A DNA stretch of 55,105 bases from Bacteroidota bacterium. Lineage in GTDB: Bacteria; Bacteroidota; Bacteroidia; B-17B0; Aurantibacillaceae. The translations under genes were made by a program, and so were the position numbers. Numbering within the stretch: the stretch's first letter is position 1; every line of letters starts with the position of its first letter. The notes under the pieces are model-generated. The model was given only the letters and a program-made list of their open reading frames with translations, ran no database searches and was not told where the DNA came from. The stretch spans positions 1 to 55,105 of the forward strand of contig JAFDYI010000021.1 of assembly GCA_018267475.1 (NCBI GenBank), read 5' to 3'. Shown here one piece after another: positions 1 through 8,895 of this stretch.

Positions 1-391
1 TGTTTGACGAGGCGTATAGTTTCTTTTTTTATACTTTCTTTAAAAGAAGATAAAAGGTTTTTTTTTTTCATACTTTTTTTTGTCGCAAAAAAGTATGCAA
101 AAAGCCACCACGAAAACCAACCAGAAGCTTTTGTTTTTCGCACAGGGCTGCACCACCACAGCCACAAAACTTCTGGTTCGCACTTTTCGTGGACGCCTGC
201 CGCACTATTTTTTTTTGAGAACTACCCAAAAACAGCGCGCAAGCCGGGCAAATCACGGAGCAGATAGGCTTTGCGCGTAGTAGATTGATTGGGCTTGTTT
301 TTTGTTTCTTTTTCATCTAAGGAAAAAGAAAGTAAAAAGATTTTTTCTTTACAACGGGTGCTGAGCGGAGCCGAAGCGCCAAGCGCTCCCC
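1..391. other. Gene-free left end: interspersed repeat and hairpin
   Basis: No convincing gene lies here. Short ORFs on both strands are low-complexity and sit inside the repeat at 115-350. A hairpin with an 11-bp stem (CATACTTTTTT/AAAAAAGTATG) occupies 69-97 and looks like a terminator or part of the repeat unit. The stretch 361-390 is GC-rich with short inverted repeats, for example GGAGC at 367-371 and GCTCC at 385-389. It lies just after the stop codon of the minus-strand T9SS gene and may end its transcript. Confidence 0.7.
115..350 (+). repeat. Interspersed repeat, left copy (inverted match to the window's right end)
   Basis: Read on the plus strand, 115-350 matches the reverse complement of 54866-55105. 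The first 63 bases (115-177 against 55043-55105) are identical. The remaining ~170 bp are clearly homologous but contain substitutions and small indels. Conserved landmarks include GACGCCTGCCG, GCGCGCAAGCCGGGCAAATC and the block around TTTCTTTTTCATCTAAGG. The element has no recognisable transposase. It resembles a dispersed intergenic repeat family rather than an IS end. The left copy continues towards position 1, and the matching part of the right copy is cut off by the window edge. Confidence 0.85.
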
Positions 392-2344
392 CTACCGCAG
401 CAACTCAAAAAAACCTTTTAATATTTTTTGTGTGTTATCTGTTTTAGTTAGGTTTATGATATAGTAATAAGTACCAACGTCTGCTGCTTGTTTGTTGGCT
501 TTTCCGTCCCATAAAAGTATTTGAGGGTTGTTAGCATCTATGCTTTGTTGCCCGCTTATCATTTCGTTGCCCCAGCGGTTTAGTATATGCCAGGTTATAC
601 TTTGATAATAATACGGCGTTATGCTCAACACATCGTTTATACCATCACCATTAGGCGTAAATACGTTAGGCATAAACCATAATAAACTATCTTCTACTAC
701 TATGGTAGTATAAGCCGTATCAGAACATACAGGCAATGTGTTATAGGCTATAAGAGTGATGCTGTATGTACCGGGTGTTGTAAACGTATAGTTTATATTT
801 TTACCGTGCTGCACCGTACCATTTATATACCAGTTTTGTATGTTGGTGGTATTGTTGTAATCATAATCTTGAAAAGACACAGCAAGAGGCACTAAGCCTA
901 GGGTAGGTTGTGCCGATATAGTAGCTTGGGCAGGGTTTATTTGTTTAATACTAAACGTGTCGGTATATAAGCAGCCTAAGCTATCTCTTACATTTAGAGT
1001 GTATTGCCCTTGTGTAAGATTAGAGAAGGTGGCGGCATTTTGCATAGAGCCTCCATTTAAGTTATACCAGTATGTATGGTAGCATGGGTTAGGTTTAATA
1101 CTTAATACCCCTTGCGTACCCCCACATATAGCCGTAGTGGCAGCTATGCTTAGGGGCTTAATAGCGTTAATTACCCGTGCATACTCGGTGTGCATACAGC
1201 CGGCAGTATCTTTTACATAGCATATATAATTGGTTATGCTTGGCACGCTGCTTATATTTATTTTAGGGTTAGCAACAGAAGCATTACTCAGCCCGGTAGC
1301 AGGATACCAAGTATAGCTTGCATAACCGCTTGTAGCCTGCAACTGCACAGTGTTGGTGTTACAAAAAGTATATACTCTTGTGCTATCTGCATTGGGTGGT
1401 GTAGCTGGGCAAGGGGTGCTGTAGGCGAGAACGAAGGAAGATGTAAAGTTGTTGCCCGAAGATGTTCCAGATACATCAATAAAAAAATTATTTGCATTAT
1501 TTTGTAAATAAGACTTAATATTTACTATTGCGTCAGTAGTATCTAAAAACGGAGTATTACTATCATCTCTTAACCCATGCAGGGTATCGTTTTGGTAATA
1601 AAAACTTCCTGCCCCATTTCTCCAGTTAGAGCTATGATAAACGCACGAAGATTGATTAATTGTATCTATATTGAACGAACCTATCCCTGAATTAATTTGA
1701 TATTGCAAATATGGTGCTACTGTAGCGTCTACACAGTTTATGGATAGAGCCACATCTTTATTCGTATCTATATTATTTAGGTTATTAAAATTAAAGCCCA
1801 TACTTGGCACTTCATAATTAGTACTATTGAGTTCTAATGCCATATTTATAAGACTGTAAGTACTATTTTCATATATAAGGAGTAAAAAAAAACTATTATA
1901 ATAGTACGTAGAATAACATAATCCTATTTTTTGAGCATAGGTTATTACTTTATTATTACTATTATGAGTTAGAGAGGTTACATCTTTTAAAACAATGTAT
2001 GACGGTGCAGCCGCAGATTCTAAAAAAAAATAAGGGGTTGCGTTGTTAGATGAATCGAACTGTATTAGATTATTATTGTACTTAAAAGGAAAAGGGGCGT
2101 CTTCAGGGAAAGAATGTTGGCGGTCGCATGTAAGTTTTATAGAAAATAAAAAAGCTTTTTTTAACAGGCATCCCACGGGTACAACATTATTGAAATATAT
2201 AGTGTCTGGCGACATCCAATCTAAATAATTATAAGTCATCCCATCAAAAGAACAGCCCCCCTTAAATGTATTTTGGTAATAAAGGAACTGCGCTTGGCTT
2301 ATATAGGTTGTATAGAGGAAAAGTATGGTAATAAAACATCTCAT
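392..2344 (-). CDS. Secreted PKD-domain protein with type-B T9SS (CHU_C) sorting domain
   Basis: A 650-residue surface or secreted protein. It starts with a signal peptide (MRCFITILFLY..SQA). The middle has a long unassigned beta-rich region and Ig-like segments. A PKD-like domain lies near residues 470-555 and the last ~95 residues form the gliding-motility-associated C-terminal domain, with FTPNGDGIND and the WDGKANK/YYYIINL block. That domain is the type-B sorting signal recognised by the type IX secretion system. I chose the start at 2344, not the longer frame from 2425, because the signal peptide begins there and a TATCTTTG box sits at 2371-2378, inside the longer frame. The function beyond surface location is unknown; an adhesin-like role is inferred. 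Confidence 0.88.
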   Translation of the reverse strand: MRCFITILFLYTTYISQAQFLYYQNTFKGGCSFDGMTYNYLDWMSPDTIYFNNVVPVGCLLKKAFLFSIKLTCDRQHSFPEDAPFPFKYNNNLIQFDSSNNATPYFFLESAAAPSYIVLKDVTSLTHNSNNKVITYAQKIGLCYSTYYYNSFFLLLIYENSTYSLINMALELNSTNYEVPSMGFNFNNLNNIDTNKDVALSINCVDATVAPYLQYQINSGIGSFNIDTINQSSCVYHSSNWRNGAGSFYYQNDTLHGLRDDSNTPFLDTTDAIVNIKSYLQNNANNFFIDVSGTSSGNNFTSSFVLAYSTPCPATPPNADSTRVYTFCNTNTVQLQATSGYASYTWYPATGLSNASVANPKINISSVPSITNYICYVKDTAGCMHTEYARVINAIKPLSIAATTAICGGTQGVLSIKPNPCYHTYWYNLNGGSMQNAATFSNLTQGQYTLNVRDSLGCLYTDTFSIKQINPAQATISAQPTLGLVPLAVSFQDYDYNNTTNIQNWYINGTVQHGKNINYTFTTPGTYSITLIAYNTLPVCSDTAYTTIVVEDSLLWFMPNVFTPNGDGINDVLSITPYYYQSITWHILNRWGNEMISGQQSIDANNPQILLWDGKANKQAADVGTYYYIINLTKTDNTQKILKGFFELLR

Positions 2345-2370
2345 TTTTAAATAATGCTTGGCTGGCGCTC

Positions 2371-2378
2371 CAAAGATA
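2371..2378 (-). promoter_or_regulatory. -7 box TATCTTTG of the type-B T9SS gene
   Basis: On the minus strand this is an exact TAnnTTTG match. It leaves a short leader of about 20 nt before the ATG at 2344 and excludes the upstream in-frame start at 2425. Confidence 0.6.
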
Positions 2379-2511
2379 GTAAAAAGGATGGCGAAATAAA
2401 ACAACCTGCCCCCTTTATCTTTCAAGACGCCCCTAAAAAGGCGGCTTTTTTGTGGTTGACATACTAGTGGAAACGTATTTTATTTTTTAGAAATCATATC
2501 CGCTTAATCGT

Positions 2512-2519
2512 TATTTTTG
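2512..2519 (+). promoter_or_regulatory. -7 box TATTTTTG of the RNase H gene
   Basis: An exact TAnnTTTG match ending 9 nt before the ATG at 2529. Transcription would begin only a few bases upstream of the start codon, which rules out the in-frame TTG at 2517. Confidence 0.6.
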
Positions 2520-2528
2520 TGCTTGCGT

Positions 2529-3134
2529 ATGAAAAAAAAATACTATGTAGTATGGGCAGGAAGAGAAACAGGTATCTTTGATACATGGGATAGTTGTCAA
2601 AAACAAATCACCAATTTTGCAGGCGCTTTGTACAAATCATTTAAAACAAAAGAAGAAGCCCAGCAGGCTTTTAATGAAGGATACTCCAAGATGCCTCAAA
2701 AAAACAAGACCTCCCTTTTAGTAGGAGCACCCATATCGCAAAGCATTTCGGTTGATGGCGCATGGAACACGGCCACCGGTGTAGCCGAATACCAAGGTGT
2801 AGAAACACAAACCAAAAAAATACTTTTTAAAGCCGGCCCTTTTGATGATGGCACCAACAACGTAGTGGAGTTTTTGGCTTTAATACATGCGCTGGCTTAT
2901 TGCAAGCAACATAACTTAAATATACCTATATACTCCGATAGTCGCACGGCTATTTCTTGGTTAAGACAAAAAAAAGCAAAAACAAGTCTTAAAAAAACGA
3001 CCAAAAATCAAAAAATTTTTGAACTCTTGCACCGTGCAGAGAAGTGGCTGCACGAAAACACCTATGAAAACAAAGTACTAAAGTGGGAAACAGAATGTTG
3101 GGGCGAAAACCCTGCCGACTTTGGAAGAAAATAA
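2529..3134 (+). CDS. rnhA: Ribonuclease H with N-terminal hybrid-binding (viroplasmin) domain
   Basis: A 201-residue type 1 RNase H that cleaves the RNA strand of RNA-DNA hybrids during replication and R-loop removal. Residues ~3-45 (YYVVWAGRETGIFDTW, YKSFKTKEEAQQAF) form the RHBD/viroplasmin hybrid-binding domain common in Bacteroidota enzymes. Residues ~70-201 are the catalytic domain. All four carboxylates of the DEDD site are visible: D76 (SVDGAW), E114 (NNVVEF), D137 (YSDSRTA) and D197 (ENPADFGR). The start at 2529 follows the -7 box. It is followed after 6 bp by a glycosyltransferase and may share its transcript. Confidence 0.93.
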   Translation: MKKKYYVVWAGRETGIFDTWDSCQKQITNFAGALYKSFKTKEEAQQAFNEGYSKMPQKNKTSLLVGAPISQSISVDGAWNTATGVAEYQGVETQTKKILFKAGPFDDGTNNVVEFLALIHALAYCKQHNLNIPIYSDSRTAISWLRQKKAKTSLKKTTKNQKIFELLHRAEKWLHENTYENKVLKWETECWGENPADFGRK

Positions 3135-3140
3135 TTGCAC

Positions 3141-4010
3141 ATGAAAATAAGCGCCTGCACCATAGCTCGAAATGCCGTAAAATTTGATTATCCGATAGTA
3201 GAATCGATAACATCTATCTTGCCTTTGTGCGATGAGTTTGTTGTAAACGTGGGTTTTTGTGATGACGGCACCTTAGAGCGAATTCAAAACATAGCATCTC
3301 CTAAAATAAAAATAATACAAAGTCAGTGGGACGATTCTTTGCGCGAAGGAGGCAAACTCTTAGCCCTTGAAAGCAATCGGGCTCTTGATGCGGTAAGCCC
3401 CGATAGCACCTGGGTGTTTTACCTTCAAGCCGACGAAGTGGTACACGAAAAGTATATAGATACCATTCGTAATGCCATGGAAACGCATCAAAACAATTTG
3501 ATGGTAGATGGGTTGCTGTTTCATTACACACACTTTTACGGAAATTACCACTACGTAGCTAATTCCAGGCGTTGGTATAGAAATGAAATTCGTGTGATAC
3601 GCAACAACTCACAAATACGTTCCTATAAAGATGCACAGGGTTTTAGAATAAGAGACAAAAAGCTGCAAGTAAAGCCCATTGATGCACAGATATATCATTA
3701 TGGCTGGGTAAAATCGCCGCAGGCACAACAAGAAAAACAAAAAAATTTTCATAAGCTGTGGCATAGCGATGAACAAGTAAAAAAAATGGTGTCGCAAGCC
3801 AACGAATACGATTATAATACGATTGACAGCCTTCAACTTTTTGACGGCACACACCCCAAAACCATGTTGCCGCGCATTGCTCACCAAAATTGGGATTTTG
3901 TTTTTGATACCAACAAGATTAATATGACGATTAAAGAGAAGATGTTGGCGCAAATAGAAAAATACACGGGCTGGAGGGTAGGCGAAAATAAAAATTTTAA
4001 AATCATATAA
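3141..4010 (+). CDS. Family 2 glycosyltransferase-like protein
   Basis: A 289-residue protein of the GT-A fold, glycosyltransferase 2 type. The N-terminus has the family's strand and first loop (MKISACTIARNA), a CDDGT segment near residue 36, and a YLQADE motif near residue 96 in the place of the metal-binding DxD region. The C-terminal half is rich in aromatic and basic residues (GWVKSPQAQQEKQKNFH). It has no signal peptide or membrane segment, so it is probably cytoplasmic. The donor and acceptor cannot be read from the sequence. The ATG at 3141 is preferred over the TTG at 3135 that directly abuts the rnhA stop. It lies 6 bp after rnhA and 6 bp before the AraC-type regulator. Confidence 0.82.
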   Translation: MKISACTIARNAVKFDYPIVESITSILPLCDEFVVNVGFCDDGTLERIQNIASPKIKIIQSQWDDSLREGGKLLALESNRALDAVSPDSTWVFYLQADEVVHEKYIDTIRNAMETHQNNLMVDGLLFHYTHFYGNYHYVANSRRWYRNEIRVIRNNSQIRSYKDAQGFRIRDKKLQVKPIDAQIYHYGWVKSPQAQQEKQKNFHKLWHSDEQVKKMVSQANEYDYNTIDSLQLFDGTHPKTMLPRIAHQNWDFVFDTNKINMTIKEKMLAQIEKYTGWRVGENKNFKII

Positions 4011-4016
4011 AACACG

Positions 4017-4811
4017 ATGGGACTCATAGCTGCGCTGTCGGATATTGATAAAAAACCACGAACGGTTTTTGTGATGCACGAAAAATCGGAGAAACTGATA
4101 CCGCTGCACAAGCACAACAAAGGGCAATTAAGCTATGTAGAAGGAGGGATAGCGTATATAACCATAGGGTTAAAAACTTACGTGGTGCCGGCGCATCATT
4201 ATTTATGGATACCTAAAAACACCCCTCATGTACTTAGGGTAGGCTACTCGGCCACGGTATTGCGGTCGCTTTTTTTTTACGCACATGATGATAAAAAACA
4301 TGCGTTTTATGAAAAACTAGGCATTTACCCTGCTAGCGAATTGCTAATACAAATGATTAGTTATACCGAACGCTGGGACGGAAAAAGCGTAGGCGAAAAA
4401 GACAGCAATTTTGAGTTTTTAGTGGCTATCAAAAACATTTTACCTAAATTAAATAATCAATCGTTAGCTATTGTATTGCCCGTTACCGAAGATGAGCGCT
4501 TGCTAAAAATACTACGCTATTTAGAAAAAAACATAGCCCATTCAATAACACTGCACGATATCAGCATGAAGTTTAATATGAGCGAACGCTCTATCTCGCG
4601 TTTGTTTCAAAGCAATATGCACATCTCTTTTTTACAATACTTAAAAACCTTACGTATCATAAAAGCTACCGAACTTATTTTAAAAACAAAACAAACAGTA
4701 AGCGAAATTGCTTTTAGTGTAGGTTATGACACCTTGGGCGCTTTTAGCAATACTTTTTATGCTTATACCCATGCCCGCCCTTCAGATTTAAGGCGCAATC
4801 AAAAATTATGA
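4017..4811 (+). CDS. AraC-family transcriptional regulator with cupin sensor domain
   Basis: A 264-residue regulator. Residues ~20-100 form a cupin-like ligand-sensing domain (LIPLHKHNKGQL, a PxHxYLWIP segment). Residues ~165-264 carry two helix-turn-helix motifs: HDISMKFNMSERSISRLF, then VSEIAFSVGYDTLGAFSNTF with the family's closing RPSDLRR. The ligand and targets are unknown. It is the third gene of a tightly packed group (6-bp gap) and ends 6 bp from the convergent apaG. Confidence 0.9.
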   Translation: MGLIAALSDIDKKPRTVFVMHEKSEKLIPLHKHNKGQLSYVEGGIAYITIGLKTYVVPAHHYLWIPKNTPHVLRVGYSATVLRSLFFYAHDDKKHAFYEKLGIYPASELLIQMISYTERWDGKSVGEKDSNFEFLVAIKNILPKLNNQSLAIVLPVTEDERLLKILRYLEKNIAHSITLHDISMKFNMSERSISRLFQSNMHISFLQYLKTLRIIKATELILKTKQTVSEIAFSVGYDTLGAFSNTFYAYTHARPSDLRRNQKL

Positions 4812-4817
4812 GGGTGT

Positions 4818-5210
4818 TTAGTTAAGCTTTGCTTGTAAAATCATAACAAACTCCGGTATTTTTATTTCAAATTCTTTTTCATCAAAAAGGCGCAACATGG
4901 TATAAAAACCACTCATTTTCCCTGCATCGCTCTTAAAGCTGCAACCCGATGTGTAGGTGTATATTTGGTTGGGTTCAATAACGGGCTGCACACCTACCAC
5001 TCCTTTTCCGCTTAATTGATTAAACTCTCCGGTGCTGTCGTATATATCCCAATGGCGTTTTAGCAGTTGTATGCTGTAGTTGTTTTTGTTTTTGATGCTG
5101 ATGGTGTAAAGAAAAAAATAACGACCGAAATGAGGCTTGCTGTGAGTCGCACTGTATTGAGTTTGCACCGATACCTCAACACCCGATGTTATGGAACTTG
5201 AATCATTCAA
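4818..5210 (-). CDS. apaG: ApaG-domain protein
   Basis: A 130-residue single-domain ApaG protein with a fibronectin-III-like beta fold. Family features include SGVEVSVQTQY, the FFLYTISIKN strand, a RHWDI block, GKGVVGVQPVIEPNQ and YTSGCSFKSDAGKMSGFY. ApaG was linked to magnesium/cobalt resistance in enterobacteria, but its biochemical role is unsettled. The frame opens with a TTG at 5210. No downstream ATG lies upstream of the conserved domain, so the TTG is the likely start. It follows the proline dehydrogenase gene with a hairpin between them and converges on the AraC gene. Confidence 0.9.
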   Translation of the reverse strand: MNDSSSITSGVEVSVQTQYSATHSKPHFGRYFFLYTISIKNKNNYSIQLLKRHWDIYDSTGEFNQLSGKGVVGVQPVIEPNQIYTYTSGCSFKSDAGKMSGFYTMLRLFDEKEFEIKIPEFVMILQAKLN

Positions 5211-5248
5211 AGTAAAAAGATGCTACTAAGATAACTATTTTATTAAAA

Positions 5249-5262
5249 CACCACTCGTGGTG
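5249..5262 (-). terminator. Hairpin terminator downstream of proline dehydrogenase
   Basis: A perfect 6-bp stem CACCAC/GTGGTG with a 2-base loop. On the minus strand it is followed by TTTTAAT. It lies 35 bp past the proline dehydrogenase stop and before apaG, so it probably separates the two transcripts. Confidence 0.5.
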
Positions 5263-5296
5263 CCAACTTGTTTTTTTAAAAACATCGCGTAAAAAA

Positions 5297-6466
5297 TTAA
5301 CTCTTTTCCTTTCTTCGTTTTTTTTCTTTTATGATGAGAGAGAGCTCGCGGCCTGTTTGCCCTTTTACAGAAGTGTTTTCTTGTGCGCGGCGCAGCAAAT
5401 AAGGCAATACCTCTTTTATAGGGCCGTAGGGCACGTACTTTGCTACATTGTACCCCGCTAATGAAAGGTTGTAGCTAATGTGATCGCTCATGCCTAGTAA
5501 CTGTGCGAAATAAATGCGAGTATCGTTAGGCGCTATTTGATGTTGCTGCATCAGTTGTGTAAGGTATAAACTGCTTTGTTCGTTATGCGTGCCGGCGCAA
5601 ATGCTTACATGCGAATTGTTTTTTACACACAATTCCAAAGCCCTGTTGTAGTCCGCGTCGCTGCCTTCTTTATTGACTTGTATAGGCGATGGGTATCCTT
5701 TTTCAGAGGCTCGTTTGCGTTCTTTTTCCATATAGGCGCCGCGCACCAATTTGGCTCCAATGTGGTAGTTTTTTTCTTTGGCATCTTTAATACATTGCTC
5801 TAAGTATAGGAGTCTATCGTGCCGGTATAACTGGTAGGTATTAAAAATAATAGCTTGTTGTTGGTTGTATTGTTCTTTGTTTTCGGTAGCCAAATCATCA
5901 ATGGCAGGCTGTATCCAGCTTTCTTCTGCGTCAAAAAATATCGGCTTTGAAAAAGAATGGGCTTCTTTACAAATACTTTGTACTCGTTGTTTTACGCGCT
6001 GCCATTCATGTTGTTCGGCGGGGCTTAAAGATTGTTTAGCGCTTATCTTTTCTAGCAAAGCAAACCGAGCTAAACCGGTAACTTTAAATACACAAAAAGG
6101 AATGTGGGCATCGTTTTTAGCACGATGTATCGTTTCTATAATTTCGTTGGTACAGGCATCAAAATCTACTTCGGTTTCTTTACCTTCTACCGAATAATCT
6201 AATATAGTACCTATATTGTATTTCGCTAATTCTTGTATGGTTTGGTTGCAATCGGCTATGGTTTCGCCTCCTACAAATTGTTTGTAAATAGTGTTTTTTA
6301 TGAGTCTTTTTATAGGCAAGTGCAAGCTGAGAGCAAGAGGGGTGAAAAAACTTCCCAGTTTTACTACAGTAGGGTTACCAATAATTTTGAATAGTTGGTA
6401 CGAGCGACTTAAATCCTGATTGTTTTTAGAGATAAATGCTTTTTCAGTATCGTTAAATGAAATCAT
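5297..6466 (-). CDS. Proline dehydrogenase
   Basis: A 389-residue FAD-dependent proline dehydrogenase that oxidises proline to pyrroline-5-carboxylate. This is the monofunctional form: there is no fused aldehyde dehydrogenase domain. Visible family features include LVRGAYMEKER with the following KGYPSPIQ, FDAEESW, ICAGTHNEQSS near the end of the barrel, and the C-terminal YVPYGPIKEVLPYLLRRAQEN active-site region. I start it at 6466 because the promoter box at 6488-6495 overlaps the longer frame. It is divergent from aroB. The gene for the partner dehydrogenase is not in this window. Confidence 0.93.
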   Translation of the reverse strand: MISFNDTEKAFISKNNQDLSRSYQLFKIIGNPTVVKLGSFFTPLALSLHLPIKRLIKNTIYKQFVGGETIADCNQTIQELAKYNIGTILDYSVEGKETEVDFDACTNEIIETIHRAKNDAHIPFCVFKVTGLARFALLEKISAKQSLSPAEQHEWQRVKQRVQSICKEAHSFSKPIFFDAEESWIQPAIDDLATENKEQYNQQQAIIFNTYQLYRHDRLLYLEQCIKDAKEKNYHIGAKLVRGAYMEKERKRASEKGYPSPIQVNKEGSDADYNRALELCVKNNSHVSICAGTHNEQSSLYLTQLMQQHQIAPNDTRIYFAQLLGMSDHISYNLSLAGYNVAKYVPYGPIKEVLPYLLRRAQENTSVKGQTGRELSLIIKEKKRRKEKS

Positions 6467-6487
6467 AAATAGAATCAATTCGGTGCT

Positions 6488-6495
6488 CAAAAGTA
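6488..6495 (-). promoter_or_regulatory. -7 box TACTTTTG of proline dehydrogenase
   Basis: An exact TAnnTTTG match on the minus strand, 21 nt before the ATG at 6466. It defines one side of the divergent promoter region shared with aroB. Confidence 0.55.
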
Positions 6496-6540
6496 AAAAA
6501 AAGCACGTAAAATGAAGGTTTTTTTAATGTAAGCTATTTG

Positions 6541-6548
6541 TACCTTTG
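6541..6548 (+). promoter_or_regulatory. -7 box TACCTTTG of aroB
   Basis: An exact TAnnTTTG match with only 6 nt before the ATG at 6555. The aro transcript is predicted to be leaderless or nearly so. Confidence 0.62.
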
Positions 6549-6554
6549 TGCGCT

Positions 6555-7616
6555 ATGCAAATAACGGCTACAGGATATACTATATACTTTGAGGAAGGGC
6601 GCTTTTCGCTGCTTAAAGCATTTTTATCGGAGCAGGTGTTTTCTTCTATTTTTATTTTATGCGATACCAATACAAAAAAAGAGTGCTTGCCCATCTTTCT
6701 AAAAAAAATACCGAAACTAAAAAACACCGCTATCATCACCATACCAGCCGGCGAAAAACACAAAAACCTGCATTCGGTCGAGATGATTTGGGGTTTTTTA
6801 ACCCAACATCAGGCCGATAAACAATCGTTACTCCTTTCTTTAGGCGGCGGCGTAGTGAGCGATATAGGAGGCTTTGCAGCTGCTACGTACAAACGCGGTA
6901 TGTCGGTAGTGCATATACCCACCACCTTATTGGCTATGGCCGATGCCTCGGTAGGCGGAAAAAACGGCATTAATTTTAAAACATATAAAAATCACATAGG
7001 CACTATTACGCAGCCCCTTGCTGTATTCATCTATAAGCCATTTTTAAAAACGCTACCGCCGCGCGAATTGAAAAATGGTTTTGCCGAAATACTAAAAGCC
7101 GCATTGATAGCCGATGCCTCACTTTGTAAAAAAATATATGCAGAAAAAAAAGCATCCTACACCTCTCATATAGTACGTGCTGTTTCTATAAAAAACGCCA
7201 TTGTACAAAGCGACCTGTTAGAGCATCACGCCAGAAAAGTATTAAACGTAGGGCATACCGTAGGGCACGCCATAGAAAGTTATTTTATGTATAAAAAAAA
7301 ATACTTGTTACACGGCGAAGCCGTAGCTATAGGTATTTGTGTGGAGTTGTGTTTAGGAAAAAACAAAGGAATTACTCAGGCAAAAACAGCTATGGATGCT
7401 GTGTTATGGATAAAAAAACAATATACTCTACTTCGTTTTTCAAAAAAAGAAATAGAATGTTTGATAGAGCTTATGCAGCAAGATAAAAAAAACAAAGGAG
7501 GCCGTTACTGTTTTTCCTTACTAAAAAAAACCGGGCAAGCCCTTATTGATATACCGGCTACAGACAGCGAAATACGAAATGCTTTCTTGCTTTACAACAA
7601 CATCGCGCATGGGTAG
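6555..7616 (+). CDS. aroB: 3-dehydroquinate synthase
   Basis: A 353-residue NAD- and metal-dependent enzyme that converts DAHP to 3-dehydroquinate, step two of the shikimate pathway. The NAD-binding LSLGGGVVSDIGGFAAATYKRG segment is complete in the sequence. Further family blocks are HIPTTLLAMADASVGGKNGIN, the metal-site region ELKNGFAEILK, and the metal-ligand histidines in LNVGHTVGHAIES and LLHGEAVAIG. The start at 6555 follows the -7 box. The last 8 bases overlap the start of aroA, so the two enzymes are likely translationally coupled. Confidence 0.95.
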   Translation: MQITATGYTIYFEEGRFSLLKAFLSEQVFSSIFILCDTNTKKECLPIFLKKIPKLKNTAIITIPAGEKHKNLHSVEMIWGFLTQHQADKQSLLLSLGGGVVSDIGGFAAATYKRGMSVVHIPTTLLAMADASVGGKNGINFKTYKNHIGTITQPLAVFIYKPFLKTLPPRELKNGFAEILKAALIADASLCKKIYAEKKASYTSHIVRAVSIKNAIVQSDLLEHHARKVLNVGHTVGHAIESYFMYKKKYLLHGEAVAIGICVELCLGKNKGITQAKTAMDAVLWIKKQYTLLRFSKKEIECLIELMQQDKKNKGGRYCFSLLKKTGQALIDIPATDSEIRNAFLLYNNIAHG

Positions 7617-8853
7617 TGTTACAGTATCACATCTTACACAAATTGTAAAAGGTTGCGTAAACGTACCTTCCTCTAAAAGTGTCAGCAACAGGCAATTGCT
7701 GCTGCGCACTATTTTTAATATGGACCACCGCCCTATTTTTTTTTTATCAGAGGCGCGCGACACACAAATTTTAAAAACTATTTTAGAAAATAAAAATGCA
7801 AAAGAAATAAACGTACACGATGCCGGTACGGCAGCTCGTTTTTTAACTGCGTATTTTAGCTGCGTAGAGGGCGAGCGCATTATTACCGGCACTCTGCGTA
7901 TGCAGCAACGCCCTATCGGCGCTTTAGTGGCGGCTTTGCAAAAATTGGGGGCAGATATAGAGTATGTGCAACATGAAAATTTTCTTCCTATAAAAATACG
8001 TGGAAAAAAACTTGCAGGCGGAAAAATAGAGGTAGATGGCAGCATCAGCTCGCAGTTTCTGTCGGCCTTGTTGCTAATAACGCCTTTGATGGATAAGCCC
8101 TTAGAGTTGCACATCGCAAACCAACCCGTTTCCGCTTCTTATGTAGAGATGACTTTGAAAATGATGCAGCAATGGGGTATTGCCTGCACAAAAAACAACA
8201 ACACGGTGTGGGTAGATAATAAAAAATCATCTATGCATTTCCCTATGGGAGATATTGTTTCAGAGGGAGATTGGAGCGCGGCTTCGTATTTTTACAGCAT
8301 TATGGCTTTGGCAAAAGAAGGAGAGATACGCATCAACAGATTAAACAAAAATTCGTTGCAGGGTGATAGCGTGTGCGCTGCACTCTTTCAATCGCTTGGA
8401 GTACATACCCGTTTTTACGAAGATCACCTTCTTTTAACTAAAAACAAGCATAGCGCCTCTTCTTTTTTGTATAACTGCATTTCTTGCCCCGACTTAGCTC
8501 CAACTTTAGCTTTTTGTGGAGGCGGAAAAAATATAAACATGACTTTGCAAGGTCTGCAAACCTTATCTGGTAAAGAAACCGACCGGGTTCGTGCCTTGCA
8601 ACAAGAATTACATAAAATGCAGATAAGCAGCAGCTACCAAAATCACAGTTTGTCGTTTCAAGCCCACAACACAAGCTTGCCCGCAGCCACCTTTGAGAGC
8701 TACAACGATCACCGTATGGCGATGGGTGCAGCGCCCCTGGCCTTATGTTTACCCTCGGTAAGTATCAATAATCCGGAAGTAGTAGAAAAATCGTTTCCTC
8801 ATTTTTGGGAGGAATTAAAAAAGATAGGCTTTTTAATTTCAAAATCTTTGTAA
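7609..8853 (+). CDS. aroA: 3-phosphoshikimate 1-carboxyvinyltransferase (EPSP synthase)
   Basis: A 414-residue EPSP synthase that joins phosphoenolpyruvate to shikimate-3-phosphate. Both halves of the two-domain fold are present: PSSKSVSNRQLLL (substrate lysine), DAGTAARFLTA, QQRPIGALVAAL, SSQFLSALLL, EGDWSAASYF and the C-terminal YNDHRMAMGAAPLAL. It is slightly shorter than typical enzymes (~427). I start it at the ATG at 7609, which overlaps the aroB stop (ATGGGTAG), rather than at upstream in-frame codons inside aroB. The operon ends before purC, which has its own promoter. Confidence 0.95.
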   Translation: MGSVTVSHLTQIVKGCVNVPSSKSVSNRQLLLRTIFNMDHRPIFFLSEARDTQILKTILENKNAKEINVHDAGTAARFLTAYFSCVEGERIITGTLRMQQRPIGALVAALQKLGADIEYVQHENFLPIKIRGKKLAGGKIEVDGSISSQFLSALLLITPLMDKPLELHIANQPVSASYVEMTLKMMQQWGIACTKNNNTVWVDNKKSSMHFPMGDIVSEGDWSAASYFYSIMALAKEGEIRINRLNKNSLQGDSVCAALFQSLGVHTRFYEDHLLLTKNKHSASSFLYNCISCPDLAPTLAFCGGGKNINMTLQGLQTLSGKETDRVRALQQELHKMQISSSYQNHSLSFQAHNTSLPAATFESYNDHRMAMGAAPLALCLPSVSINNPEVVEKSFPHFWEELKKIGFLISKSL

Positions 8854-8883
8854 AAAAAGAACCCCTCTATATACGAAACTTCT

Positions 8884-8891
8884 TATTTTTG
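8884..8891 (+). promoter_or_regulatory. -7 box TATTTTTG of purC
   Basis: An exact TAnnTTTG match with only 4 nt before the ATG at 8896. There is no room for a ribosome-binding site, so a leaderless transcript is predicted. Confidence 0.65.
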
Positions 8892-8895
8892 CACG

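Noticed and set aside
4-316. Short ORFs on both strands at the left end
   Set aside because: They lie in the interspersed repeat and homopolymer runs, and have no start signal or domain.
2426-2460. A terminator-like CGCC/GGCG hairpin before the RNase H gene
   Set aside because: The stem is about 4 bp and no gene on the plus strand precedes it.
7521-8114. A 197-codon minus-strand ORF opposite aroB/aroA
   Set aside because: It runs opposite two unmistakable shikimate enzymes and has no recognisable domain.
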